From Acanthochlamys bracteata (taxonomy: Eukaryota; Streptophyta; Magnoliopsida; Pandanales; Velloziaceae), in assembly GCA_019914995.1 (NCBI GenBank), contig CM034140.1, forward strand, positions 3,038,001 to 3,102,000: a stretch of 64,000 nt of DNA, written 5' to 3'. The position numbers and the translations under genes were made by a program. Numbering within the stretch: the first letter of the stretch is position 1; each line of letters begins with the position of its first letter. The notes under the pieces were generated by a model. That model saw nothing but the letters and a program-made list of their open reading frames with translations. It was not told the origin of the DNA and ran no database searches. Of this stretch, positions 23,321 through 36,400 are shown piece by piece.

Positions 23321-24036
23321 CTAATTGATCAAACTTCCTCCTGAAATATTGTGAAACGATCGTATCAGCTCCAATGTACATCTTGAATTTTGATTTGCAT
23401 CTTTCTTTTGTCTGCTACACATTTCGAACTCCTGAACCCACAAGAATGAATATAGCCATTGGTGTTTGCACAAGGACTCTGCTGCCTTCATTCTGAACAG
23501 AACATGGTCCATGGCAACCTCACAAGCAGCAATGCCCTATTGGTCGACAACAACAGCCTGAAGATTGCTAACTTCGGCCTTTCGTGTCTCACGACTCCTG
23601 CTGACAGCTCAAATGTGATTGCAGAAGCTGGTGCTCTTGGCTACCGTGCACCTGAGTGCTCAACGATTAAAAAGGCCAGTACAAAGATGGATGTATACAG
23701 CCCTTGAATGATCATACTTGAATTATTAACAGGAAAATCTCCTGGTGGTACTGCAAATGGCATGGAGTTGCCTAAGTGGAGTTGCATCGATCATGAAAGA
23801 AGAGTGGACTATGGAAGTGTTTGATTTAGAATAGATGCAGGATGCTGAAGGGACAGCTGTGATGAAGTTCTTAACACTTTGAAACTGGCACTACATTGGG
23901 TGGATCCCTCACCATCGCCCTGACCAGAAGTGCTGCAGGTCAGTTGGAAGAGATCAAGCCGTTGCCTGGCGCTGCAGGTGCTGCCACAGGTGAAGGAAAC
24001 AGTGTGCCCGGTGGAGCTTCAGCAAGCAGTGAGTAG

Positions 24037-26526
24037 CAGGATAGTATGAGAGCAGATACATAGAAGGCATTCTTTATAGTTTTATTCTTCCGAGTTTTAT
24101 TTATGTGTATATATAGGAGGCACAAGAGTTAGCATTCACAAGTTTTCTACTTAAATAAGTTTCTTCTTTAGTAATCTTAATAGTGTGCTGTAGCTATATC
24201 TATATACAAGATCAGGGAGCATATACCCAAATGTCGGTTTCCTGTATTCATTAAGATTTCCAATACTGAATGAATTGCATAGTTTTGATAGGTTAGGTTT
24301 GTTGGTTTTGCTTCAAGAATGAAATGTATACAAAGAGGAAATTCAGTCTCAAGTATTTAACAGTCAGGTTGAGGCTTTTGGAAGCCGCAAAAGGTTCTGC
24401 AATGTCTACTAACATGTAACATATAACAAGGACTTAGTTAGGCGTCATACAATGATCAAGTACTAGGCGATTAATGCCGCAGAATTTTCAGATGACTGCC
24501 AAAGAAGAAAAAGTAGAACACTCAGAATATATGCAACAGTACTTCAAGGTTGATGTAACAAATATATTTGCATCAACAGTGGCTTAGGTGTGTTTCATGA
24601 GAAACTATTATATTGAATGTTTTCTGCTATGTCCATCTTAATTCTGATCATATAAATATATACTAATGATGAGATCATGAAAATCTTGGAGTCTTGCCAA
24701 ATCTCCAGGTTAGGCAAATATAAGATGTACTATCTACAATATTGTGTTTAAACATTATATTGTCAAACTACATGTTAATTTGTCGCCATTAGCTTAAATA
24801 AACAACATGTACCACCGAGTCACAACCCCTTCTGTCAAAATGTTCTCATCTTATTCTCCTACTTTCTACTTGTTTTTTCCTTCTTCATCTTAATAATAAG
24901 TACCTGCTATTTTTTTCACCTAATATACCAACGCTCTAGAATATCAATCAAATAATGATAATTACTGATTGCTCTGAAACTGAATGAACAAAGAAAATTT
25001 TCTTCAACTTGCTTGGTGCAGGAAAAAAAATGCACTAGATGATTAACCTTGTTGAAATCTTAAGAAATCTGTTATATGATAAGAAAACATTCAACATCAG
25101 CTTCTCGTTGAACAAACTAGCTTATTCACTAGAGATGATATCATTAATGATATGGAACAAATATTTACCTTGCTTAAAACTTGAGAAACTTAAATCATAG
25201 AAAGCAGAGCGAAAATAACTAAACACACCAACTAATATGTGGCAGAGCAAAAACCTCAAATGTGAGATTTTTCTCTTAAGTAAGATTCAGCTGACCTGCG
25301 TCTACCAAATTTGGTGCGTTTGTTATGTTACTTTTTGATCGTTGAAAAGAAATAAACAAGAAACAATTTGAAGTCAATTTGAATAGTAGCATTTGCAGTC
25401 GGCCAATAAGAAGCAATGAAATAGAATAAGTTAAAAAGTGCCCAGATGAATCTACCTATTGTCTTCCTCCTAGATAATTTATAATCAATAGAAGTTGTTT
25501 GATAATCATGATGAAGCAAGTCATTCAGTCATAGACTAATTTATGATCAATAGAAAAAAGTTCGTATCAACTTGAAGTCTCTTGCAACCTACAAAAAAAG
25601 GTAATTGTTTCTCTAGAAGGAAAAACAATGAGAAAATGTTGAGAGAATGAAAGCTGAAGGTGGACTTTTTAGCCTCTTCTAAACAACATGAAGTAAATGA
25701 ACGGATACACAACCTTCGCTTTAACAACCCTAACCAATCAGTTCAAATGTCTTTTCCAAGAGACCCCACTTGTGGAAGAAAAAAGTTGGGCTCTTGTTAT
25801 GTCCTTATGACACATAAACAATTGTGAATTGTTTGCATTAGTCAAACTATGATTTGGCACCAGATCTTTGCTAGCTAATAGCATTCTTACTAATTAATGA
25901 AGCCAACACATGATTCATTATTGATGTAGAAAATCTCTCTAATAGTGTATGTAGAAAATGATTCATAACGACTTATAATTTTTCATATCTAATCTTTTAA
26001 TCGTTTGAGATTAAATTTTGAATTTTTTATATACTTATGTGGGCCAATATACACTAATGTGTACTTACAGTGACGTGTATATATATATATGCTCAAGTAA
26101 AACAGGAATACATCAAATAGGATTCGACTAAATTGCCAGCATGTAAACAATGACTAAAGGAAGAAAGTAAAACATGTAAATGGGATAACATGAATTAAAA
26201 ACCATGTGGTTTGATTTATGAAAGGAAGACTTTATATAATTAAAGTGGTAACAAAAAAGTTCTTCATGTTTGGAGAGACTTGTGGGACAAGCATTCAAGT
26301 AAAAATGGAACTCAGACTTAAGAACTTATAGCAGCCAGTTGGTGCAACCACTCGTACGCATTTTCCTTTGAAACCAAATATGAAGGAAAGAAACACCAGA
26401 GATAGAACCTGATGAAAGCATTCATGTAGTTAAATTAAATAAAAACAGTAATATCCACAGTTTCTTTGAATCAAAACCTAATCTGCCAACTTCAAACAAC
26501 CACTACTTCTACTCTAATCCCATTTC
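24037..26526. other. Spacer upstream of the laccase gene
   Basis: AT-rich, with many short overlapping frames and no recognisable protein. A short (TA)n run is near 26079-26092. The last few hundred bases are the presumed laccase promoter region. Confidence 0.4.
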
Positions 26527-26535
26527 CTATAAATG
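26527..26535 (+). promoter_or_regulatory. TATA box candidate of the laccase gene
   Basis: CTATAAATG lies about 75-80 bases before the laccase start codon, the spacing expected for a TATA element followed by a short leader. The match to the plant TATA consensus is good, but the transcription start is not known. Confidence 0.5.
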
Positions 26536-26608
26536 CAGCCAATTCACTCTCAGCATGTAGCATTAACTAAGCTTCAAAAGTTTAACTAGCAATTTATAGT
26601 AAGGATCA

Positions 26609-28705
26609 ATGGAAGCATTTCATCAGAAGTATTACAATGCCATGCTTCTGAAAAGCTGGTTCTCCTTCCTTCTTTTATTTTTCCTATTTGCGGCCATTGC
26701 AAATGCTAAAGTTCACTACCATGACTTTGTCGTAAGTTTTCCTTGAACTTGATGAGTTGTTTTTTTCTAATCAAGCATTCTTGGCATGATTCAAAATGCG
26801 TACTACATTGATCGACAGATTCAAGAAACGCCGGTGAAGAGGCTGTGCAATACCCAGAACGTCATGACGGTGAACGGAATGTTCCCAGGGCCAACTCTGG
26901 AGGCCAATAATGGAGATACACTTGTGATCAATGTCGTCAACCGGGGTAAATACAATGTCACGATCCACTGGTATGTATACGTCAACATCTAAGTATGAAT
27001 ATGCATTTGCATACATGTTATTTGATCGTGTATATTAATTATACCATGTTTGTATTTTTTTAATTTTTGGTTGAATGCAACTACAGGCATGGAATTCGGC
27101 AGATGAGGACGGCATGGGCAGACGGACCGGAGATGATAACACAGTGCCCGATAAGACCTGGTGGGAGCTACACTTACAGGTTCACAATCCAGAACCAAGA
27201 AGGAACTCTTTGGTGGCATGCCCACAGCTCATGGCTACGCGCTACCGTCTACGGTGCCCTTATCATCCACCCTAAGCAAAAGTCTTCTTACCCTTTTGTC
27301 AAGCCGAACAGAGAAGCAACTGTAATTCTTGGTATGTATCTTTCTAATTTAGACCATCTAACTAATTTGAAAGTTTAAACTAATTAATATATTGGTTACT
27401 TGTTGGATCAGGGGAGTGGTGGAATGCGAACCCGATAGATGTTGTGAATGCAGCTACACGGACTGGAGCGGCTCCTAACATCTCCGACGCCTTCACTATC
27501 AATAGCCAGCCCGGAGATCTCTACAACTGCTCCAGCAAAGGTTTAGCTTCATCAGTCTCTCTTTATAGTGACTACTGAATGAGTTCTAGTCATTAACCTA
27601 TTTAGTGCTACCTGGGCCTGCAGATACAACATTATATCCGGTGGCCGCCGGTGAGACCAACCTCTTTCGCTTCATCAACGCCGCACTCAACACTGAGTTC
27701 TTCGTCTCCATTGCTGGGCACACAATGACTGTTGTCGGCGCTGATGCTTCCTATACTAAGCCCTTCACCACTTCTGTCATAATGATTGGGCCTGGTCAGA
27801 CTACTGATGTCCTCGTCACCGCTGACCAAGCTCCGAGCAGGTACTACATTGCCGCACGGGCTTACGCCAGTGCCCAGGGCGTTGCTTTTGATAACACTAC
27901 CACGACCGCTATCGTTGAATACCAGCCGTGCAACTGTGGCATGGGAGCAAGTAAACAAACGCCAATGATGCCCATCCTTCCTGCCTTCAACGACACAGCA
28001 ACTGTGACAGCCTTCAACAACCGTTTCAGAAGCCCAAAAAAGGTAGAGCTTCCCGGTCCAGTTGATGAGGACTTCTTCTTCACTATTGGCCTCGGGCTGA
28101 TTGGCTGCGCGCCAGGACAAAACTGCGGCGGACCGAACAACACCCGGTTCGCTGCCAGCATGAACAACCACTCCTTCCAGCTACCGCCGAACTACTCACT
28201 CCTGCAAGCCCACCAGGAAAGAATACCAGGCGTGTTCACGTCTGACTTCCCAGCAAAGCCGCCCGTGCAATTCGACTACACAGGGAACAACATCAGCCGC
28301 AGCCTATGGCAACCAGTTCAGGCGACAAAAGTTTACCGGCTCAAGTATAACTCTGTGGTTGAGATTGTGTTACAGGGAACAAACATTGTTACCGGCGAGA
28401 ACCACCCCATCCACCTCCATGGCTACGACTTCTACATACTTGCATCAGGATTTGGGAACTTCAACGCAGCAACGGACAAGGCGAAGTTCAACCTTGTTGA
28501 TCCACCAATGAGGAACACGGTCGGCGTGCCGGTAAATGGTTGGGCAGTGATAAGGTTCAAAGCTGACAACCCAGGTGTGTGGATCTTGCACTGCCACCTT
28601 GATGTTCATATCACTTGGGGGCTGGCCATGGCGTTCATAGTTGAAGATGGACTAGGGTTGGAACAGTCTCTTGAGCCTGCTCCTGCTGACCTGCCCTTGT
28701 GCTGA
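26609..28705 (+). CDS. Secreted laccase (multicopper oxidase), LAC14/15-like
   Basis: Five exons, 26609-26731, 26819-26970, 27087-27331, 27412-27540 and 27624-28705, give 576 residues, the usual plant laccase length. Residues 1-33 form a signal peptide (hydrophobic core [16 protein letters not shown]), so the enzyme is apoplastic. Copper ligands are all present: [49 protein letters not shown] and [12 protein letters not shown]. The residue at the T1 axial position is Leu, usual in plant laccases. Intron 2 splits the Trp codon of HWHG. Laccases oxidise monolignols or flavonoids with reduction of O2 to water and help lignin or tannin polymerisation. The [18 protein letters not shown] start resembles the LAC14/LAC15 group, but subgroup and substrate need a tree. 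No lesion is seen. Several N-x-S/T sites, for example NVT before HWHG and NNTR near residue 390, fit a secreted glycoprotein. Confidence 0.93.
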
Positions 28706-30976
28706 GAGGAAATTTACAGGATGATCTATTTCATTGATGAATTTTCACAGTTTTCATTGTGTGCTTTATAATTAGTTCGCATGCGTTTGTCTTTGTTACA
28801 GAGTGTTTTCCTTTTGGAGTCACTTGGCAGAGGTAGTTTTGATTTTATTGACTGCTAAAAGCGTTATGATTGTATTCATATTTGATTCACTAGAGACATA
28901 TGAGATCAAGGCATGAAACAGCAGGAAGTAATATGCATAAGTTAGATGACCGAATGTAAGCTTATATGCGTGAGATATACATATGAGATGACTGTATTTT
29001 AAAAAGATGACCCAATCTAGTAAAGACTTACTCAGAAACGATGTAGAGCAAAGCTAACTTGAATTGTTCTACTAGATTTCTCACAGGAATATATAATGCT
29101 AGGAAAAGTACTTGGCAAAACTGAACAGAGATTAGGCTACAATTTCAAACATTGGGTACTTTTGTGAATACCCGACACTGAATGCACCGGAAGCGTGCTC
29201 CACAATTTAAAACATGTATAGCTGGCAGTGAACCCACACACAGTGCAGAAATCGCGGCGAGAATCAGAGCATGGCGATCCAACTGCAGCCCTTGAGTAGG
29301 AGGGAATATGCGGAGGAAAAGTCTAAAGATTAGCCTGTTAAAAGGGGGAAAATGTAAAGATCAGAAAACAACAAAGCAGCATGACTTAAAATGTAATTGG
29401 GGCAAATGTCTTACACCATGCAAGATCTCCACGAAATCCTGTTTCCTTCCTTGCATTTTCCATAGACTTTGTTTTAAGTGTTTGCCATTCGGTGCTCTTC
29501 CACTGCTGCTTTTGTACGTACACTGTAACGGGTAAGGTCAACATACTATCATTGAAGCAAGTTTTCTGTATAATTCCTCAAACAAACTTCAACATGATGA
29601 AAACTAAAAGTTTATTACAATATAAGCAGTTTTAGTGTTGTTCCTTGATCCATATCCTTCATCTAAAAGGTCTTGGACCCGGATCTAAACAACAAGATAC
29701 ATGCAGACGTAGGAAAACTAAATATTGCTCCAGTTATGGCAGTTTGCTGGCAATTAAAGCAAGCAGATAGATCCTTGACTGAGTTAAAAAAGTGAAAGGA
29801 ATAAAGAAAGGAGGTTTGCATAACAACGAAACCCTAATGCATAACAGTCTACACCAGCTCAAGAGGTGCAACTCATATATGACTATGTAAAGAGATTGCC
29901 TTCTACTGGAAATTTTTGCCAAGAACTCACTTGTAGGAAGTTATTCTGGTCTTATCTCTTCATGTTTCTGCTACCATAAGGCGCCTTTAGCTTTATGCAA
30001 TAGCACAAGAAAAAACTTTTGTCCTCCTTATAGCTTTTCTTTTTAGTTCTTATAATTGTTTAGCCAACATGAGAAAGGAAAAGCCAGAAGGAGGTTCAAA
30101 GGTTAATATGGATGCAATAACACAATGATACTAAAAAGATAAGTTGCATATAATAGCATGAGATGTCAGGTTCTTAATAGATAGCCTGATATTTGAGCTT
30201 GGAATACAATGAGCTTGTCACTAGCAAAAGAAAATGCTCTGCTAGGCACCGAAGGGGAGGATTTTGTTAGAATGAACCTGAAGAATAAGAGATTGATAAT
30301 TAAGGCACACCCTGCTTATCATTGTGCAATCATCATGTACTACTTGTATAAACACTTGATTGCATTTAATTCCAAGAAAACAACAACTTGTCATGTGCAC
30401 TTCTACTGAAGGACATATGAGTTTGTATTTGGGTGTGTAGAGATTGCAAGAAAAACTTAAAGGGGATAATGTGCAATCATGGATGATGCGCGACCTTATA
30501 CTCAAGTCAAAGTAATTATATTGTCAACGATATTTTCATAAGCAATATAGCAAGTTGCACTTGCTTAAAAAGCTACACTAAGCAAAGTATCATGAAAGTA
30601 TATTCGAAACGGCAGGCGCTATAGCAGAGAACTCAATGAAAGCAGGTGAATTTTCTCTTCATTCAATAGATAAACAGTGGAATCATTGAGGAAGAAGACA
30701 ACACTGCAAACAGAACCGAGTGGAACTGGGAATGCGGGGAATTTTGTCCAGTGACCAGAATACTGGAAATTCCTAACTACTGTCACTCTAGCTGACCAAT
30801 GGACAAAATTCACATGTGAACTCATATGGTAGAATACAATCATAGTCTTGTGCATGTTTTTGCAGTACCATGAGTAACTATCATTACTTTCTAATCTAAC
30901 CAAAGGGAATGCTGCTGGATAATCACTCCAGTAAATAGTGCAACAGGACTAATGAAACAGCTTTACATCTGAACTT
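28706..30976. other. Spacer downstream of laccase
   Basis: The first 150-300 bases are probably the laccase 3' untranslated region. Open frames of 60-95 codons on both strands (29308-29535, 30209-30409, 30619-30903) show no family resemblance. An imperfect inverted repeat occupies 30739-30811. Confidence 0.4.
30739..30811. repeat. Short imperfect inverted repeat (foldback)
   Basis: The left arm begins GAATTTTGTCCAGTGACCAG at 30739. The reverse complement of the right arm (30792-30811) reads GAATTTTGTCCATTGGTCAG, 17 of 20 matching with the first 12 identical. The 33-base middle contains CTGGAAATTCC. It could be a tiny MITE remnant or a structured RNA segment. Confidence 0.6.
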
Positions 30977-32112
30977 TCACTGCAAGTTTTCGAAGTCTGT
31001 CTGGAAGTATTTACCAGATAGACCTGGAATTGGTGGTACTCCATCATCTGCCTGCAACATCTGGGGAACCTCAGAATCTCAATACTGTCACGGAACCAAA
31101 GCTAGTGTTTAAGAATGCATGTCAGCTGCTATCACTTGGCTGCTCTGGCTGGAAAGAAAAAACTGGGTCTTCAGAAACACATCTTTCCATGCTGAAGCTT
31201 TTATGCGTAAGTGATAAAATCATTTCCTTGTGGACAGGTTTACTTACGGCCTGGTACAGGGAATAATCGGGTAGTGGGAATCTCACAATAACCATGGAGT
31301 GAATTACTTAAATAAGGTATAAGAGCATGTAATCTACTACTTTGATGTTGTGGTATCTATACCTGTGAGTAACTTATTCCTATAGGCAGCTACCAGAGTT
31401 CTACTCATTTTGCTTGTGTATGCTCTCTTGGACCCCACCTCACTGAAATAGGGAGCTAATTATCCTTACTAATGGCAATGCCAGTTTCTCAACAAATATA
31501 AATAAATATAAAGACTTCCTAATCATATCGTGATGTGCACAACAAGACACCATTATATTCTTGTATTAAGCCTGATTAAATTTAAAAGGTTGAGGAATAT
31601 TGCAATAAACACATACCGCCATTCTACAAATAAGAAAAGACACACACCCGTTCACTGAACAAATATAACGCGGCAATACTTCTCAAGCGAAAAGAATAAG
31701 ATACACATAATAAATCAGACCTATCATCAAGATAAGCATCACCATCATCGATCACCTCTACCGGATCAGCTCCAGCATTATCATTTTCCGGTGCCTCAAG
31801 GCCATCAACCGCTGCATTAATGTATGCTACAGTTACACCAATGTTACAACCAACAATTTAAATAAATTATATTTATGCTTCATTAATCAAGAAGTAAATA
31901 GCACCGATAGTTGAACTTACTAAAAGTCACAACTCGAATGAGTGAAAATTGAGTGAAAAATTGATACAAAATGAGTGAAAATTAAGACCTGGGTTCTGTT
32001 GTCGGCGCTGGTGTGGGAGGCAACCATCTTGGAGAAAACCTTTCTGGATCGGACAGAAGACCGAAGTAAAGGACCTGTATTCTCTTCCTCCATAGAAGGA
32101 GAATAACGGCAT
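30977..32112 (-). CDS. Unrecognised small protein, three predicted exons
   Basis: Minus-strand exons 32112-31989, 31826-31705 and 31051-30977 join through GT-AG introns with matching phases (1 then 0) and end in TGA, predicting 106 residues. The first exon begins MPLFSFYGGREYRSFTSVF and is rich in aromatic residues and Cys. The second is strongly acidic (GLEAPENDNAGADPVEVIDD). The third reads ADDGVPPIPGLSGKYF and ends FENLQ. I do not recognise the family. The acidic exon and the Pro/Gly-rich last exon look like real coding sequence; the first exon also has other open frames, one of which reads plausibly (MEEENTGPLLRSSVRS), so the 5' end is uncertain. The gene would be divergent from the broken gene at 33 kb. 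There is no signal peptide and no clear membrane helix. Confidence 0.35.
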
Positions 32113-33018
32113 GCTCCATTGATTGCGAAAATTTCAGTCAGGTCTCTTGAGTTTCAGGCACGACTCGTTAGTAAGAACCTAAAGAGTGCAGCTTCCTTGA
32201 ATTCTCTATTCAATTTTAAGAATATGTATGAGGATAATTTCTTAAATAATTATACGGATTGAAAGAATATGCTAGAATGAAATTTCAGTTTTAAAAAAAA
32301 TGAAGTTGACAAAAAATATATACTTATTTTGATAATTTATTTATTTATAATTTATTTTTAAAAAATTTTATTTTAAATTATATTTGACAAAAAATAATTT
32401 TACGACTAATTCATTTTTCATACCTAATTTTAAATAATTCATTTTTTAACTTCAGGCAAAGACCGTGACTATTTAAGCCCCCATCTTTAAAATTTTTCTC
32501 GCTTCTTTCCTATCCTGCAAACGCCATGGCGGCATGTTCTCCATAACCTTTTCCACCACCGCCATCAATAGACAAGATCTTGATCGCTAGCACAAGTCTC
32601 TCCACCTTGCTTCACCGTTTTTCTTCCTCTCCCGGCTATCTCCACGGTCCTATTTGTCAGCTTAACTCTTCTCCCTTCTCCGCTCCCCAGCGACGATGAC
32701 GATCTCCTCCTTCCTCCCTTCCCCACCGCTGTCACCGTCCTCTCCGGCGCTCCATTCAATTCTTCGATCTGATCGGCCGTAGTGATCCTTCGTTCCTTCC
32801 CCCCGTTAACGGGACCTAGCACGATTCACCTTCTGTTCTTCTCGGTTGGTTCTCCGCTCGCCGGGACTCTCCTCTCCGTCCTTAGATGCGTGAGTTCCCT
32901 ATTTCCTTCTCTATCCGTCGAATCTTCAATCTGTATCTGCATCACGGCCATTTTCCTTTCTGCTTTTATGGGGGATACCACACCAGACGTGCTATCCACT
33001 GCACGAGTGCTGCACATA

Positions 33019-33410
33019 CGCTTTGGTGGCAGAGGGCGATTCTTGTGATCCAAAATCAATTGATGTTGTCAACCTTGGGCCTGGGTTTGGGTCACAGTAT
33101 AGTGCGTTCTCGCCATCCTGCCCACTTCCTTTGGTTAGTGCAAGATTTCGAAGAGAACTGAAGACGAAGAGGTGCATAAAGGCATAGGAGAGTGTATTTC
33201 CAGGCTCCGGAAAGCAAGAGAGGATAAGGAGATGCTCGATGCCTCTGCCAAGGGCTTTGATGTTGAGAGGCTTCAGAAGTTCGCAGGACGAGGATGGAAA
33301 AATGCGTGAAGTATGCTACCGTACTGAAGGATTTGTATGAAAAAATGTTCCACAAATTGGAAGACTTGGTCGGACTTGTTGAAAAGAGCTCTGCTAAGGT
33401 TTTAGAGCAG
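33019..33410 (+). pseudogene. Broken coiled-coil protein gene fragment, family not recognised
   Basis: Three adjoining plus-strand segments look like one protein read in shifting frames. The first is VAEGDSCDPKSIDVVNLGPG up to SARFRREL at about 33150. The next is GIGECISRLRKAREDKEML to LQKFAGR, about 33160-33290. The last is MEKCVKYATVLKDLYEKMF to VEKSSAKVLEQ, which ends at a good donor site at 33411. The two frame changes have no intron signals between them. The last two segments are charged and heptad-like, consistent with a coiled coil. GC-richer sequence from about 32520 upstream may be its former leader or first exon. I cannot name the family. It could also be a real gene with mis-read bases. 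Confidence 0.4.
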
Positions 33411-33411
33411 G

Positions 33412-36400
33412 TGAGCACTTGTAGTTTTTGAGTATTTGAATGAACAAGTTTTTGATCACCTGTGTATCGTTGACGTATGAGTTCACAGGTTATTAGTTAC
33501 AATCGTATGAAATTTATATGAACCCATTCTTTGGGATTTCCTGTACTGTATGCTTTTTTTGTCAGTATGATATATATGCATGCTGCTTCACAAAGAATAT
33601 TATATAATCAGACCATTGATCTTTTAAGAAAAAAGAATTTGCATGTGGTTGAGTGAAATTTTATATCTTTATCTTGCCACACAGAATGTTATCTTCTACT
33701 TAAGGTATCATGAAAGATGTGCTGCCTTCAGTGCCCAGTAATAAATGGTTGTCAATGTGGCAGGAAAGTCGCATATCAGTTTGCGAAGCAAATTAGCAGA
33801 GTTGGAGTAAGGATGCTTTCGAGTTTGGTGAGTCAATGCTTGAACTTTTGTAGTGTGCTTATATTTCTGTTAGCTCATATCAAAATTTCTGCTACATCTA
33901 ACTCGGTGAATAGCTAGTGAACACATTGGAATATCCTAATTCTTCATCATAATGTTGGCGTCATAACTTCTCTAGCTGATACTTACATTTCATTGAGAAC
34001 GATCCTACTCAGGGCGTATCAAAATGGTTGAGGAGAGACTAAGTTCTAGTCACATATAGTGGCCAGCATTCGACTACAATATCTGTGAAGTCTTACTTAC
34101 ATAGTTGCAATTAGTAGTTTCTTGTGTGTAGTTTACACACATTAGTTTCGATTTATCTTAGAGTGCCAAAAAATCTAAACAAATGCTACATATTTTTGTG
34201 TCCCTGATCGAGGGTATGTAAAGTATAAAATCAAGGTGTAATTACACTAGATGCTGTTGCTAGGCATAGAGAGTATACTTAGTAGAAGGTTCGAGTTGTG
34301 TGCCCGAACATGTTGCTATCATTGAGTTTCAGAACCTGTTTAGTGTGCATTGTTATACTTCTAATAGATGCATAGTTTTGTATAACACAACATAGAGCAT
34401 TTCTCACTAATTGGATTGTACATATAGATTAGGGGACGAGCTTTTTACTCGCATGGTGATACTGATTTCATGTTCTTACTTCATCTTTTCGTGTTTGGTG
34501 AAGTTTTCCTTTCTCCCCTTTTGCAAGTCTTTCATTTAGATCGTTGTTTTAGGTAAACAATTTTAATTTTCAGAATGTGATCTCTGTTATGGTCCTATGA
34601 CAGTAGTACATAAGAACTCACAAAGATAATCATATTCATGTTTTTGCATCCTTCTCTTATGTTAGCTTGGTATCTGAAGTTCTTTGCTTTGATGTTGTTT
34701 TTTTCTGTAAATTGTCGTCCTTAAGTGTTGCAACTTAACTTTCTATGATGTTTATTTGTTATCTTTGATTCTGATATTCCTTAGATCATCCTAGAAATCA
34801 TGATCTCAAAATCGAAAGTGCTTTAGTGCGTTTGATCTAGAAAGGAAAATAAGCTCGTATCAATTAGAGTTTTAGTCACTAGATTTTTCAAATCAAGAAT
34901 ACTCTTCATCAGCAAATTCTTTTTCATGTCAATTATACTATTCAGCAGAAAGTTATATGATTGTCAATCGGAATAGCAAGTCTTCCAAAAGGCAGAGAAT
35001 TCTTCAATTTCTGTTCATCTTGGCTGCAGGGATATAAAGAAATCTTGAGAGACGGGATGGTAGTAACTACTATGCATTAAAGTTCATTGTTCAATGTTCT
35101 AATAAAAATGAGAAATAATTGTATGAAGTCTTTTTCCGTTTATGTTGAAAGTTCGCTACAGTCGTGCGAAAATGATGATTGATGCACCAGGAAGGTGCAC
35201 AATCTAATTAGCATCGTTTGCCTGTATCCACAGTGATCAGCTTTATCTTTCTAGTTTCTATTTTTATTTTCTAAGTAAATGACTGATATGAAGGAGATCT
35301 ATTTGCTCGTTGTTATATTATCTCCAAATATTACAGCATCCCTAATTTTGAATCCTCTTCGATCTCTCACTATTCTTCATAACACAGTTTCTTCTTCCTC
35401 TAGCTCGCTCTACTAGAAGAATCTCCTTCCAACTTTTACCTTTCGCTTTTGGTTGTGCCTTCACGTAGCTGATTTATGCATACATATTAATAACTTTCAG
35501 GGCTTTTTGATGTAGCAGCTTGATTGATTATAATATTTTATTAAGTACTTGTTCCGTATCATTATATTTAAGACTTCAAGATTCTGTACACTATTGGAAC
35601 TTGGAAGATCATTGTAACACATAACTGAGTTGCAGATGACTAGCAAGTTTGAACTTTAGCTGATAGAATTAGGAGATTTATTAGGTTCTCCTCTTTACTT
35701 AACTTTAGATATCTAGTTGCCATAACTCTCAATTGCTAGAAGATTTAACTGTTGTGATAAAGTGGCTTGCATTTGTTATGTTGTTTTTTTAACAAGTGCA
35801 AAATCTGAGACCATGGTTTTAATTTTGCATGTCATATCACATTGCTTTACTTTTGCGATCATGCACACCTGAGACCATCTCTCTGGCAGATCACTGCATA
35901 CACATCTTTCTTCTCTATTTCAATTCAAAATGCATCTAAACTGTTTCTTGGTTTATGGATACTCACATGCCTTATTATGTATTTGTCATGGACATGCTTT
36001 TTCTCTGCATGTGAAGCTTTAAATGGTATATCTTTTCTTTGCAGGACAGATCTATCATGTAAGAATTTGGATTAAGCAGTGAATTGCATTGCATTTGATA
36101 TTCTCGTTGTTGGTATTGGCCTGCAGTGAAATTTGTTAAGCACCTGCTTCAATGCATCAAATTAGGAAAGTTCCTTGATGCATCAGTGCCTGTTCATCCT
36201 ATATATACACCTGGAGGTTGCCTTATATTATCTAGTTAGTATATTTGTGCAGCGGCACTGGAGTTCCATCTTCAGGTTTTTGTTCTAATAGTTCGAGTTC
36301 CAGAGCTGTATGCATGTATCTTACACTAAGACCTTTGAAAGTATAGTTAGCTACAAAGCATTTATAGCGCTAGAACCATTGACTGCTCGTTTGATGCAGT

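Larger units (their letters stand above)
19700..24036 (+). pseudogene. IMK2-type LRR receptor-like kinase pseudogene
   Basis: Protein fragments run in the order of an IMK2-like receptor kinase but in changing frames. DGIIISQADYEGLQ near 19705 is the N-terminal cap. LRR units follow from 19905 to about 20460 (for example LRGLYLFNNRISSNIPPSIG and GSIPDVIGRLPNL). SGPVPFTLSKKFNSSSF near 20710 is the juxtamembrane end of the LRR block. An Ala/Gly linker ([19 protein letters not shown] near 21025) and then kinase pieces ([20 protein letters not shown] near 21230) come next. After an interruption, CLHSEQNMVHGNLTSSNALL resumes near 23475 and LGYRAPE near 23635. The tail ends KPLPGAAGAATGEGN and TAG at 24034-24036. 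In-frame stops and frameshifts occur in nearly every segment. In the intact family these are plasma-membrane receptors whose kinase domain is often catalytically atypical (here HGN where active kinases have HRD). The interruption 21390-23444 begins with a GT donor and looks like an intron enlarged by a retroelement. Confidence 0.85.

Noticed and set aside
27632..28171. Minus-strand 179-codon frame opposite laccase exon 5
   Set aside because: It is the antisense of a strongly conserved multicopper oxidase exon.
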